Below, in pieces: positions 60,201 to 64,000 of a stretch of DNA of 64,000 nt. The stretch comes from Cyanoderma ruficeps. Lineage: Eukaryota > Chordata > Aves > Passeriformes > Timaliidae. A model generated the notes under the pieces. It had not been told where the DNA came from and did not search any database. It saw nothing but the letters and a program-made list of their open reading frames with translations. Every line of letters starts with the position of its first letter. Position 1 is the first letter of the stretch. The translations under genes and the position numbers were made by a program. The stretch is from assembly GCA_008694505.1 (NCBI GenBank), contig VZDJ01000048.1, forward strand, positions 62,001 through 126,000, written 5' to 3'.

Positions 60201-60843
60201 AAGTGTGTCTATTCTTTATATATATGGACAGTTTATTTTGTTTGTTATATAGTCTATAAACAAGTTCAACATTTTTGGTGTTTTGTTTTCTTACCTAATA
60301 AAATGAAACTGACCATAGTGCATGCCATCACTCAAGTACTTGGTAAGATCTGATCTGATTTTTAGAATTTACAGGAACCTCATTCAGCAGTAACTAATAA
60401 AGCAACTTTGAAATTGTTTTATCTTGTAGAAGCATGAAACCTTACAGCAAAGTGTAAAGCTCACAATTTGCACTGTTTCAAATAGTTCTAAGCTGATATT
60501 TGCCTTGATAATAATTTTGATCTTTGCTTGCACAAGTGTTTCCTCTTATTTCTCAAGTACGTACAAAGAAAATAAAAGCAGATTTCTTTCTTGAGCTGAG
60601 GTTATAATCAAAATGTGTAAGTCATAGAGCATTTTTAATTGCATTATTATATATTTTTGTTCTACATGTTTTCCGCAGCTTGCACTGAAGGACCCAGTAC
60701 ACACTGTATCACTGCAGCAGTTCATCTATGAGAAGTTAAAGGCACAGCAGGAATTACTGGGAGAACAAGGTTTTCACGCCCTTATGGAAACTGTGGATAC
60801 AGAAATAGTTGCCCAGCTACAAGAATTTTTACAAGGCTTCTAA
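162..60843 (+). CDS. IPO11: Importin-11, C-terminal 739 residues, spliced from 23 exons (5' part outside window)
   Basis: This is a karyopherin-beta family nuclear import receptor that carries cargo through the nuclear pore and releases it on RanGTP binding. Known cargoes of the mammalian protein include UBE2E-class ubiquitin-conjugating enzymes and ribosomal protein L12. Joining 23 exons by their splice sites gives 2,220 nt without a stop, ending in the conserved LQEFLQGF C-terminus. Phases agree at every junction and the product is near-identical to remembered human IPO11 from its GFLHG segment onward. The fold is expected to be a HEAT-repeat solenoid with no membrane segment. The N-terminal importin-beta (Ran-binding) domain is encoded upstream of the window. 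All introns are GT-AG except one AT-AC intron. The 21-kb intron after exon 20 hosts LRRC70. Exon numbers used here count from the window start, not from the true first exon. Confidence 0.97.
1403..1473 (+). CDS. IPO11: IPO11 coding exon 2 of window
   Basis: The acceptor CACTAG ends at 1402 and has a weak pyrimidine tract. The donor GTAAGT starts at 1474. It completes the split Ser codon and continues [20 protein letters not shown] then TKV. Human has [20 protein letters not shown], so the variable stretch is the four to five residues before CRDRLEK. Confidence 0.93.
2810..3002 (+). CDS. IPO11: IPO11 coding exon 3 of window
   Basis: At 193 nt this is the longest internal coding exon here. The acceptor follows a strong T-rich tract (CTTTTTTTTAAG, ending 2809) and the donor is GTACTG at 3003. 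It encodes [20 protein letters not shown] through [10 protein letters not shown]. Residues are almost all identical to human IPO11. It ends one base into an Asp codon completed by the next exon. Confidence 0.97.
3789..3941 (+). CDS. IPO11: IPO11 coding exon 4 of window
   Basis: The acceptor TATTTCAG ends at 3788 and the donor GTAAGA starts at 3942. It encodes [20 protein letters not shown] through [12 protein letters not shown], with the last base starting a Thr codon. The [12 protein letters not shown] and TMWEEDPE stretches are identical to human. The open frame runs a few codons into the intron, which explains a longer apparent ORF here. Confidence 0.97.
4209..4252 (+). CDS. IPO11: IPO11 coding exon 5 of window (44 nt)
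   Basis: A very short exon, too small to appear as an ORF. The acceptor AATAATAG ends at 4208 and the donor GTAAGT starts at 4253. It encodes [15 protein letters not shown], identical to the human segment, and ends in phase 0. Confidence 0.95.
5140..5230 (+). CDS. IPO11: IPO11 coding exon 6 of window
   Basis: The acceptor ATTTTTCAG ends at 5139 and the donor GTAAGT starts at 5231. It encodes [20 protein letters not shown] then [10 protein letters not shown] and one base of a Gly codon. It matches the human [16 protein letters not shown] block, with a short divergence at the end (MVHSLQ against MMQTLQ). Confidence 0.96.
6707..6754 (+). CDS. IPO11: IPO11 coding exon 7 of window (48 nt)
   Basis: The acceptor GCTTGTAG ends at 6706 and the donor GTAAAT starts at 6755. 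It encodes [16 protein letters not shown] and one base of a Val codon. Human has PTNVEDMNALLIKDA, so reading phase and identity agree. Too short to appear as a separate ORF. Confidence 0.94.
7381..7486 (+). CDS. IPO11: IPO11 coding exon 8 of window
   Basis: The acceptor TTTTTCCCCAG ends at 7380 and the donor GTAAAC starts at 7487. It encodes [20 protein letters not shown] then [15 protein letters not shown] and two bases of a Ser codon. It is nearly identical to human. Confidence 0.96.
7487..11337 (+). other. IPO11: IPO11 intron between window exons 8 and 9
   Basis: A 3.85-kb GT-AG intron. It holds the hairpin at 9760-9788. The slightly GC-richer stretch near 7980-8260 could be an old transposon relic but cannot be assigned. 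No gene is recognised. Confidence 0.6.
9760..9788. repeat. Short inverted repeat (hairpin) in intron 8
   Basis: AGGTCCACCA and TGGTGGACCT flank a 7-base loop, and one further T-A pair extends the stem to 11 bp. No known RNA family is recognised. It is too short for a miRNA precursor by itself. Confidence 0.5.
11338..11464 (+). CDS. IPO11: IPO11 coding exon 9 of window
   Basis: The acceptor TTTTAAAG ends at 11337 and the donor GTGAGT starts at 11465. It encodes [20 protein letters not shown] through NLLQDRDLV, ending in phase 0. The arginine-rich RRR and the WLIGQW core are invariant with human. Confidence 0.97.
11871..12705 (+). mobile_element. CR1 LINE, 5'-truncated, sense to IPO11
   Basis: About 835 bp of GC-rich sequence within an AT-rich intron. 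It starts inside the C-terminal reverse-transcriptase ORF (AGGTGACACTGAAGCTGG-type start) and passes through typical CR1 segments such as CTGGACAGGCTGGATCATGG and GAGGTTCAGGTTGGACATTA. It ends with the CR1 3' signature GGGCTAGATGATCTTAAAGG followed by ATGATTCTGTGATT. Short open frames inside it on both strands are remnants, not genes. The 5' boundary is approximate. Confidence 0.9.
12890..12921. repeat. C-rich low-complexity tract
   Basis: A run of mostly C with a few T and G interruptions lies about 190 bp after the CR1 3' end. The complementary strand could form a G-quadruplex. Confidence 0.7.
13399..13432 (+). CDS. IPO11: IPO11 coding exon 10 of window (34 nt), upstream of the AT-AC intron
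   Basis: The acceptor GTCTTTCAG ends at 13398. The exon encodes [11 protein letters not shown] plus the first base of a Thr codon. It is followed not by GT but by ATATCCTT, the U12-type donor consensus. The human protein reads [18 protein letters not shown], which fixes both sides of the splice exactly. Confidence 0.95.
13433..13613 (+). other. IPO11: U12-type AT-AC intron in IPO11
   Basis: This 181-nt intron starts with ATATCCTT, a perfect minor-spliceosome donor, and ends in TTTAC. A branch-site match TTCCTTAAT (13595-13603; consensus TTCCTTRAC) puts the candidate branch A 11-12 nt before the end, inside the usual U12 window. There is no long pyrimidine tract. Protein continuity (LKL-T-VDDFEF) requires this junction. 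A competing AG (CTGTAG, ending 13619) would delete coding sequence and has no matching GT donor. Confidence 0.95.
13614..13654 (+). CDS. IPO11: IPO11 coding exon 11 of window (41 nt), downstream of the AT-AC intron
   Basis: It follows the AC acceptor at 13612-13613 and ends before the donor GTAAGA at 13655. It completes the Thr codon and encodes [13 protein letters not shown], identical to human, ending in phase 0. With exon 10 it forms a pair of very short exons around the minor-class intron. Confidence 0.95.
14699..14815 (+). CDS. IPO11: IPO11 coding exon 12 of window
   Basis: The acceptor TTCTTTTAG ends at 14698 and the donor GTATTT starts at 14816. It encodes 39 residues beginning [16 protein letters not shown] and ending [11 protein letters not shown], phase 0 at both ends. 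It matches human closely. Confidence 0.97.
15803..15847. repeat. Poly-T tract ending near an unresolved base
   Basis: About 37 bases of T, interrupted by one C, are followed by an N at 15847. It is likely a homopolymer where the assembly is uncertain. An apparent ORF across it is an artefact. Confidence 0.85.
16164..16277 (+). CDS. IPO11: IPO11 coding exon 13 of window
   Basis: The acceptor GAACTTCAG ends at 16163 and the donor GTAAGG starts at 16278. It encodes [20 protein letters not shown] then [18 protein letters not shown], phase 0 at both ends. It is identical to human as far as I recall. The reading frame happens to stay open for 58 codons into the intron. Confidence 0.97.
17534..17649 (+). 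CDS. IPO11: IPO11 coding exon 14 of window
   Basis: The acceptor ATTTTGTAG ends at 17533 and the donor GTAAGA starts at 17650. It encodes [20 protein letters not shown] then [18 protein letters not shown] and two bases of a Trp codon. It is nearly identical to human. Confidence 0.97.
19148..19224 (+). CDS. IPO11: IPO11 coding exon 15 of window
   Basis: The acceptor TTCTTAG ends at 19147 and the donor GTAAGT starts at 19225. It completes the Trp codon and encodes [20 protein letters not shown] then MSALL and one base of a Glu codon. Human has [19 protein letters not shown]. Confidence 0.95.
19225..24145 (+). other. IPO11: IPO11 intron between window exons 15 and 16
   Basis: A 4.9-kb AT-rich GT-AG intron. 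No gene, CR1 or LTR signature was recognised. Open frames up to 100 codons on either strand lack recognisable domains. Confidence 0.65.
24146..24225 (+). CDS. IPO11: IPO11 coding exon 16 of window
   Basis: The acceptor TTTTTTCCAG ends at 24145 and the donor GTATGT starts at 24226. It encodes [21 protein letters not shown] then SSEFLQ. Human has LSSENLRTCFKIINGYIFLS. Confidence 0.95.
24800..24880 (+). CDS. IPO11: IPO11 coding exon 17 of window
   Basis: The acceptor TGTGTTTCAG ends at 24799 and the donor GTAGAG starts at 24881. It encodes [20 protein letters not shown] then GQVQILK, phase 0 at both ends. The first residues differ most from human (MYAADLCRS against TYAVGLCQS). Confidence 0.95.
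27182..28056 (+). mobile_element. Solo LTR of an avian endogenous retrovirus, with 5-bp target duplication
   Basis: The 875-bp element starts TGTTGTGGTTTG and ends CAAACCATGACA, an imperfect terminal inverted repeat with TG..CA ends. It is bounded by the direct repeat ATACT at 27177-27181 and 28057-28061. Inside are a TTAAAA-type TATA candidate (about 27308), a GC-rich segment and AATAAA at 27925-27930, giving + orientation. No retroviral coding sequence is present, so it is a recombined solo LTR. A 5-bp duplication is typical of ERVL-type elements. One base (27541) is unresolved. Confidence 0.85.
28095..28190 (+). CDS. IPO11: IPO11 coding exon 18 of window
   Basis: The acceptor TTCTTAAG ends at 28094, only about 33 bp beyond the target duplication of the upstream LTR insertion. 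The donor GTAAGA starts at 28191. It encodes [20 protein letters not shown] then [12 protein letters not shown], phase 0 at both ends. It aligns with human [19 protein letters not shown]. Confidence 0.96.
28599..28613. promoter_or_regulatory. Perfect inverted repeat of nuclear-receptor half-sites (ERE consensus)
   Basis: AGGTCA-ACT-TGACCT is an exact palindromic estrogen-response-element consensus with 3-bp spacing. It is embedded in a 10-bp-arm inverted repeat (28596-28616) in the intron after IPO11 exon 18. Sequence match only; function is unknown. Confidence 0.4.
28808..28866 (+). mobile_element. CR1 3'-end fragment
   Basis: A short remnant contains CTCTTCCAACCTACACATTC followed by TGTGATTCTGTG-type octamer repeats, the diagnostic CR1 3' tail. 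It is truncated to about 60 bp, so the assignment rests on the tail alone. Confidence 0.6.
29741..29854 (+). CDS. IPO11: IPO11 coding exon 19 of window
   Basis: The acceptor TTTGTTTCAG ends at 29740 and the donor GTAAGG starts at 29855. It encodes [20 protein letters not shown] then [18 protein letters not shown], phase 0 at both ends. The second half ([13 protein letters not shown]) is less conserved than the first. Confidence 0.96.
30420..30446 (+). other. Potential G-quadruplex in the intron before IPO11 exon 20
   Basis: Four G-runs (GGG, GGGG, GGG, GGGG) are separated by T, TGT and a 9-base T-rich loop. More G-runs lie just upstream from 30396. They are on the RNA-sense strand about 370 nt before the exon. 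Confidence 0.4.
30816..30937 (+). CDS. IPO11: IPO11 coding exon 20 of window, 5' border of the giant intron
   Basis: The acceptor CCCCATGCAG ends at 30815 and the donor GTAAGC starts at 30938. It encodes [20 protein letters not shown] through [13 protein letters not shown] and two bases of a Ser codon. It matches human. The 21-kb intron that follows contains LRRC70. Confidence 0.97.
37282..38726 (-). mobile_element. Long solo LTR of an endogenous retrovirus, antisense to IPO11, with 5-bp target duplication
   Basis: The 1,445-bp element starts TGTGGTGGTTT and ends AAACCAACACA, with GGTGT directly repeated at 37277-37281 and 38727-38731. TTTATT at 37381-37386 reads AATAAA on the minus strand near the left end, so the element runs right to left. 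The segment at about 38160-38570 is strikingly GC- and CpG-rich compared with its surroundings. The open frames in that part are composition artefacts. No retroviral genes are seen. It may be a solo LTR or contain a further insertion, because it is long for an LTR. Confidence 0.75.
42403..42418. repeat. (TA)8 microsatellite immediately upstream of LRRC70
   Basis: Sixteen bases of alternating TA lie about 90 bp before the LRRC70 start. Such tracts vary in length between individuals. Confidence 0.85.
42443..42470 (+). promoter_or_regulatory. LRRC70: Putative 3' splice site ahead of the LRRC70 coding exon
   Basis: A pyrimidine-rich run ending CTCTACTAG (AG at 42469-42470) lies 38 nt before the chosen LRRC70 start codon. 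This suggests the coding exon is preceded by a spliced 5'UTR exon, either its own or an upstream IPO11 exon. It would also make the upstream ATGs at 42419 and nearby intronic. It is inferred from sequence only. Confidence 0.5.
42509..44407 (+). CDS. LRRC70: LRRC70 (synleurin), leucine-rich-repeat type I membrane protein, intronless coding region nested in IPO11
   Basis: Human LRRC70 (synleurin) is reported to raise cellular responsiveness to several cytokines; its ligand is not established. From the chosen Met the protein has 632 residues. In order: signal peptide about 1-32 (FLLLLL core), LRRNT cysteines (C33-C47), twelve to thirteen 24-residue LRRs (about 61-358), LRRCT (NPWNCSC at 360 to C408), a low-complexity Thr/Ala-rich stalk, a membrane helix (about 540-560) and a 72-residue cytoplasmic tail ending EHSSL. 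Several N-glycosylation sequons lie in the LRRs. The frame is open 30 codons further upstream to 42419, but the Met at 42509 matches human Met1 and sits directly before the signal peptide. The gene has the same strand and intron location as in human. Confidence 0.96.
   Translation: MCVLQSSPPCPGAFLYIFNCFLLLLLQKETFGCPSACQLCTGRQVNCRNAGLSSIPWNLPKTAILVYLCGNNISHVTPNNLRGLQKLAALHMDNSSILYVHPKAFVELPKLCYLHLNSNNIKRLDPGIFEGLSSLHCLYLQNNQIAFLPRGLFSDLLSLRYLTLQRNRLSVLGSGAFWGMISLQTLNLANNKISRISDSAFHHLENLAYLFLEGNNLTLVPSNAIGRLKNLERLSLSHNPIGSIQPFAFKGLNKLRYLSLKNVKLKCVAVNGFFGLNNLSQLILSYNDLENINSSTFTLLNNLMYLQLDRNKITSIDNGTFEKMGQSLKVLNLAFNNITELQPELLKPLVSLTHLQVHSNPWNCSCKMLALLNWLASFSVSAKIHCQDPQSMRGRPLHYMRWAWFSNCIGPSASPGSALSLGSVGVQQSAATVLMAWHKGNGHNTLQQFVTADTKDIAVWEGATAMSSTPLPYEENAVEMPSQAATVLPTLPVQIPAETISTNRSVEEEQLFTTDSAPVSLKTTLICTQQVEKLNQAFDILLAFFILACAVILFLTCKIIQFRQKLKALENSGEKSIEYYGFYQPGRYNITDSVQSLTRKSVEHSELDQIRLLKRTASESQAQVILFEHSSL
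44861..44866 (+). terminator. LRRC70: Candidate LRRC70 polyadenylation signal AATAAA
   Basis: AATAAA lies about 450 nt after the LRRC70 stop, inside the IPO11 intron. Its use would end LRRC70 transcripts well before IPO11 exon 21. Full-length IPO11 transcripts must ignore it. Confidence 0.5.
47131..47146. repeat. (GT)8 microsatellite
   Basis: Sixteen bases of alternating GT follow a G-run in the giant IPO11 intron, downstream of LRRC70. Confidence 0.85.
48660..49185 (+). mobile_element. CR1 LINE, 5'-truncated, sense to IPO11
   Basis: About 525 bp contains CR1 3' ORF/UTR hallmarks: GTGCTGCATCCAGCTCTGGG, TTTAGCCTGGAGAAGAGAAT, a TTTAGGAAGAAATTCTTTAC block, and GACCTTTGAGGTCCCTTTCA near the end. 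The tail octamers are degraded (TATTCTGGGATTTG). It is diverged and probably old. Confidence 0.88.
49845..50575 (-). mobile_element. Solo LTR of an avian endogenous retrovirus, with 5-bp target duplication
   Basis: The 731-bp element starts TGTCTTGGTTTA and ends TAACCCAGGACA (TG..CA with imperfect inverted termini). It is flanked by GCTTA at 49840-49844 and 50576-50580. Orientation is inferred as minus from an AATAAAA TATA-like site near 50295 and an AGTAAA polyadenylation-like site near 50015, both on that strand. A C-rich run at 49920-49946 lies inside. No coding sequence is present. Confidence 0.82.
52005..52068. repeat. 32-bp tandem duplication spanning the IPO11 exon 21 acceptor
   Basis: Bases 52005-52036 and 52037-52068 are head-to-tail copies with three mismatches, and similarity continues for 3 nt. 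Each unit holds the pyrimidine tract (TGTTCTTTT), the acceptor position and the start of the exon (TGTTATCCAA.ATAAATTT). The downstream copy carries ACAG and is the functional acceptor. In the upstream copy the same position reads CCAA, so it lacks AG. Confidence 0.9.
52050..52145 (+). CDS. IPO11: IPO11 coding exon 21 of window, 3' border of the giant intron
   Basis: The acceptor CTTTTACAG ends at 52049 and the donor GTAAGC starts at 52146. It encodes [21 protein letters not shown] then [11 protein letters not shown] and two bases of an Asp codon. Its first 20 bases and the acceptor tract are tandemly duplicated just upstream (see the repeat at 52005-52068). Confidence 0.96.
55575..55659 (+). 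CDS. IPO11: IPO11 coding exon 22 of window
   Basis: The acceptor CATTTTTAG ends at 55574 and the donor GTAAAT starts at 55660. It completes the Asp codon and encodes [20 protein letters not shown] then EQDRRKKM. This acidic-then-basic stretch (EDEE then RRKK) is also present in human and is probably an exposed loop near the C-terminus. Confidence 0.96.
56395..56428. repeat. 34-nt perfect palindrome of alternating purine/pyrimidine
   Basis: A GTGTG(TA)nCACAC core with flanking ATATAG/CTATAT reads identically on both strands over 34 nt. More TA repeats and an unresolved base at 56437 follow. It lies in the last IPO11 intron. Confidence 0.85.
58555..59390 (+). mobile_element. Degraded avian LTR-retroelement fragment
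   Basis: The stretch is GC-rich and contains recurring units of the form CTGCAGCCCATGG / CTGCAGTCCATGG (about 58678, 58719, 58758, 58950). It also has GTGAGTGATCTCTCCCTGTT and CTTTCATTGTATTTTCTCTC near the end. I recognise this pattern as a common bird endogenous-retrovirus repeat in + orientation. Clean termini and a target duplication could not be found, so the limits are approximate. Open frames inside it on both strands are not considered genes. Confidence 0.55.
60679..60843 (+). CDS. IPO11: IPO11 last coding exon with stop codon
   Basis: The acceptor TTTTCCGCAG ends at 60678. The exon encodes 54 residues beginning [20 protein letters not shown] and ending QLQEFLQGF, followed by TAA at 60841-60843. 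The C-terminus is identical to human. The 3'UTR follows directly. Confidence 0.97.
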   Translation, partial: LALKDPVHTVSLQQFIYEKLKAQQELLGEQGFHALMETVDTEIVAQLQEFLQGF

Positions 60844-63800
60844 ATATGCAGAAAAAAAGATTTTCTATGTCAAATTTTTATTTCAAAAACATGAAAGAAC
60901 TCTAGCCTTCTGTCTTGTATGGACAGGTTTAATGAAAGGTGAAAATAACTTGTGACAAAAGAATAAAAATAAGTTTCTCCTGTTGCTCTTAAACTATGCT
61001 CTTTTGGTTTTTTTAATAATGAAGAGTTAATTAAGGGTTTTATCATTAAGCTAACATTTCTGTGATTCATGGTAACATGGTATATGCTGCCCTAGGGGCA
61101 GACCATTATTTGGTACCCTTGACCATGTTTTTGGGTCACAAAGGTGTGTCATAAAGTCAGAGGTCTGAAGGAACTTACTAATATATATTAATGGGAAGCA
61201 TCTGTTAATTCAGCACTATAATTCAGTATCAGGAGCTGCTTCCTTTAATATTGTAGATCTGTAACTTTCTCCCTTTCTCTTGCCCTTTTTAGACTGTATG
61301 TTCAACCTTACAGACAGGGATTTAGGAAAGCAGTAAGACTGAACAGAAATACTCCTTCATGAGAGAAGGATAATTCCTGTTTGAATTGTCTCAGAGAAAA
61401 AGAAACTTTGATTGTAACACTTAAATTGTATTTGAATTGTTAGAGAACATCAGTGTATATTTCTATCAGAAGATGTGAGTTTCCATTTTTATGACCAAGA
61501 TTTCTTTATTTCTGTTACCAAAAACTTAGTTTCTTGAGTTCCTTCTATTTCACTTTTAGCTGTCATAACACAGAGAAACTCACCAGAAGGAGATGAGCAA
61601 TTAATTCTAATTAATTTGTGGCCATACCTGGATTACTTTAAAGTACTGTGTACAGTATCTCAATTCTTGTGTTTTTTCATTAAAGACGTGTCATGGGGAT
61701 ACTTCAGAATTGTTGCTAAAACGTTTAAGCCCAAATAGTCACAGTTAAAACAATTATTTACAAACATGGGGCTTAGTTTTAATTATTTATTAGTTACCTG
61801 CAGGGTAAAGCTGCTCCTTTATACGTGCCTTTTTCTTTTGTAGCTTGCAGCTGGAAGTGGGAAGAAAATGCTGATTTACATTTTCAGATTTTTCTTTTTA
61901 AGTATTGATCTTTCACCTTCAAAGTTGAAATTAACTTTGCCCTCACTAAGGAATGATTCAGCTATTAAATCAGATTTTTTTTTCCAGAGAGGATTAGCTG
62001 TTTAAAGACACCTACAAGCTTTTGACAATCTTACCAGATTACCAGATGCTTTTAAAAATATGAGCCTTTTTTAACAGATCTTTTGGGGAGTAATCTTTTT
62101 TGAAACATTTCCCCCTGTTTGCAGAGGAAGGCCCATCCTCCTTTGGCATTAGTATCAGAGACTGTTTGGGCTCTCAGAGTTTGGAATGCAGAACCCTCCC
62201 TGTCCCCTGCTGCCAGCATCTGTCAGGAAAAGTTGTGTGAGAACTCAATTCATTATTGCCTGTATTTTACCTTGGCATACGGAGGATTGCCAGAAGAATG
62301 CTACTGTTGTAACATAACATACTGTGTATGTTATGTGTATATCATTTCCTCAATCGTCCACCACCATCATCTCATAATTAAGAGGTTTATCTGATTGCAC
62401 TTGGTACTTGTGAGGGAGAAGACTCAGTGTGCTGATGGTCCCATTCAGCTGTGAACCAAAATTACCAGAACCCACCAGCTTTTGACTAAGTTTGGGTTTG
62501 TTGCACAGCTCATCTGCAAACACCCTCAGCTTCTAGCTCAGTATAAAATCTGTGCAGATCTGGCCACCCTTGCTAGCTTTGACCCCACCTGGCATACAGA
62601 AACACATCCTGGCAGGAAGCAGCACTGTCCTTCCACCTTTCTGCAGCATCCCTTGTGCAGTGCCGAATGGTGTTCCCTGAAGTTTCAGAGGGCGGCAGGT
62701 CCAACCTGCTGTATTCCAGCCATGGCCTAAAAACTGCTCTCTGCTCTGTGCCCAAGCCACCCAGCTCCCTGTGCAGCATCTCCCAGGTCAGGTCTGTGGC
62801 CAAGGCAGACCTGCCTGCCTGCATCATTCTCAGAACACCTCCACCCCGTTACCTCATGCAGTTTATTAATGTGTGATGGTGGCACAGGACATGTCAAGAA
62901 TGATGGACACGCTTTCAGATAATAACAGCACAATAAGTTGTGATGAACTTTCTGAGTAACGTCTCTGAATAACTGTATGTGTTCATCTTCATGTGCATTA
63001 GGGAACTAGTTAAATTTGTTACTAGGTGTTTGGCTTGTGATCTTGGAAGATTTTACTCTGAGGCTTAGACTGTAATTGAAAACAATCATCATTATCGTAA
63101 CTTTACATGACAACCGTTGTCAATGAGCACAATGCCAAACAAGTGCCCATCTGCAGCCAGCAACAATCTAGTGCTCAAAAGTAGAGAAATTTCAGCTTGA
63201 AATGGCAGAAAAACTCTCACATACCATCATTATATATTAAACTCTTATATATAGGATTAAATTTTCACTGGAAGAGTATGGACTAGGACTGTAGCAAGTT
63301 ATAGCTGTTTCTGAATTTGATGGTGAAATTTTTAACTTTCGTCTCTAGGGAAAGAATGGAAACCAAATGTAGCAATTAGCCTGATACCAAAGCAGTATAG
63401 TACAGTTTCTGAAATTCTCGTGAGGAAGGATCTTGGATTCTCTTGTTCTCTGGGCTTTGATTTTCAAGACAGAAGTAATTTAAATTGGGGTATTTTTTTC
63501 CTACGGCACAACTGAATACTTGCAAATGCTATCAGTTTACTTTTCAGAAAAAGCAATGATTAAGGTGAAGACAAATTTTCTGCTTCTGATAAGAGTTAAA
63601 TGAGAGGACTAATTCTGCTGCTTCCATCTTCAAAACATTAGCTTTGGTATATCAATGATGACCATTTTTAGGTCCTGGCATAATTGAGATGTTAATAACT
63701 CGTGATCTCTTTGCAATCTGTTAAATCGTTTTCAGCTTTAGAAACTTAATCTGTCCAAGTTAACTTATTTCTATTTAATAGCTGAGGTGTTTGTCTTACA

Positions 63801-64000
63801 GGAAATGCAACTGGAATAACTTCTAAGGGTGTTTTCTGGTTGGATAATCTGTGGGCAGGGTCTTGTGTTCCCGCAGTGCTCTTTGCCTTGCCAGCAGTGA
63901 GGCTGTGGCCTTCCACCTTCCCTGCAGGGAAGTGGTGGAAATTTTGGATCATTTATGAGCAAGTGCCAGGATCAGGCTGTGTGCTGGAGACCTCAGCCAT
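60844..64000 (+). other. IPO11 3'UTR and downstream flank
   Basis: The 3'UTR runs at least to about 60990. Beyond it is mostly AT-rich flank with a GC-richer patch near 62120-62860 that may be an old repeat but could not be assigned. No exon of a neighbouring gene was recognised to the end of the window. Confidence 0.6.
60962..60967 (+). terminator. IPO11: Candidate IPO11 polyadenylation signal AATAAA
   Basis: A canonical AATAAA lies about 120 nt after the stop codon, followed 35-50 nt later by a GT/T-rich tract (TTTTGGTTTTTTT, near 61001-61013) typical of a downstream element. A second, weaker candidate ATTAAA at 61679-61684 could give a longer 3'UTR. Which is used cannot be told from the sequence. 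Confidence 0.55.

Larger units (their letters stand above)
52146..60678 (+). other. IPO11: Last two IPO11 introns
   Basis: The introns 52146-55574 and 55660-60678. The second holds the 34-nt palindrome and the degraded LTR fragment (about 58555-59390). The first shows nothing recognisable beyond short inverted repeats such as AAGTGGTT-T-AACCACTT near 53866. Confidence 0.7.

Noticed and set aside
62119..62876. Possible exon of a downstream gene in a GC-richer patch
   Set aside because: Open frames on both strands overlap, no splice-consistent conserved protein segment was recognised, and the texture resembles an old repeat.
1..64000. tRNA, rRNA, CRISPR arrays, operons or other prokaryote-type features
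   Set aside because: Nothing of this kind was seen. The window is a vertebrate gene body with introns and retroelements.

Overview
The window is AT-rich vertebrate nuclear DNA, almost certainly from a bird and possibly a songbird. The evidence is 5'-truncated CR1 LINE copies with the avian 3' tail, several LTRs of avian endogenous-retrovirus type with 5-bp target duplications, and short introns between exons of highly conserved vertebrate genes. No bacterial features are present.

Two protein-coding genes are visible, both on the + strand. The host gene is IPO11 (importin-11, a karyopherin-beta nuclear import receptor). The window begins inside one of its introns and carries the last 23 coding exons, from position 162 to the stop codon at 60841-60843. 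All 23 exons join in frame (2,220 nt, 739 residues plus stop), which matches the C-terminal three quarters of the roughly 975-residue vertebrate protein. The first-exon region and the N-terminal Ran-binding part lie upstream of the window. All introns are GT-AG except the 181-nt intron at 13433-13613, which is an AT-AC intron with a textbook U12 donor and branch site.

The 21.1-kb intron at 30938-52049 contains the second gene, LRRC70 (synleurin), a type I membrane leucine-rich-repeat protein encoded by one uninterrupted coding exon (42509-44407). This nesting is the same as in human.

Layout: 1-31 kb holds twenty IPO11 exons with AT-rich introns, a CR1 (11.87-12.71 kb), a solo LTR (27.18-28.06 kb) and a short CR1 tail (28.8 kb). 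31-52 kb is the giant intron with LTR 2 (37.28-38.73 kb), LRRC70, a CR1 (48.66-49.19 kb) and LTR 3 (49.84-50.58 kb). 52-61 kb holds the last three IPO11 exons, with a degraded LTR-type repeat at 58.55-59.39 kb. 61-64 kb is the 3'UTR and flank, with no further gene recognised.

I found no unknown gene system. The most noteworthy signals are the AT-AC U12 intron, a 32-bp tandem duplication across the 3' splice site of IPO11 exon 21 in which the upstream copy has lost its AG, a possible IPO11-to-LRRC70 splice, and a 34-nt perfect palindrome beside an unresolved base.
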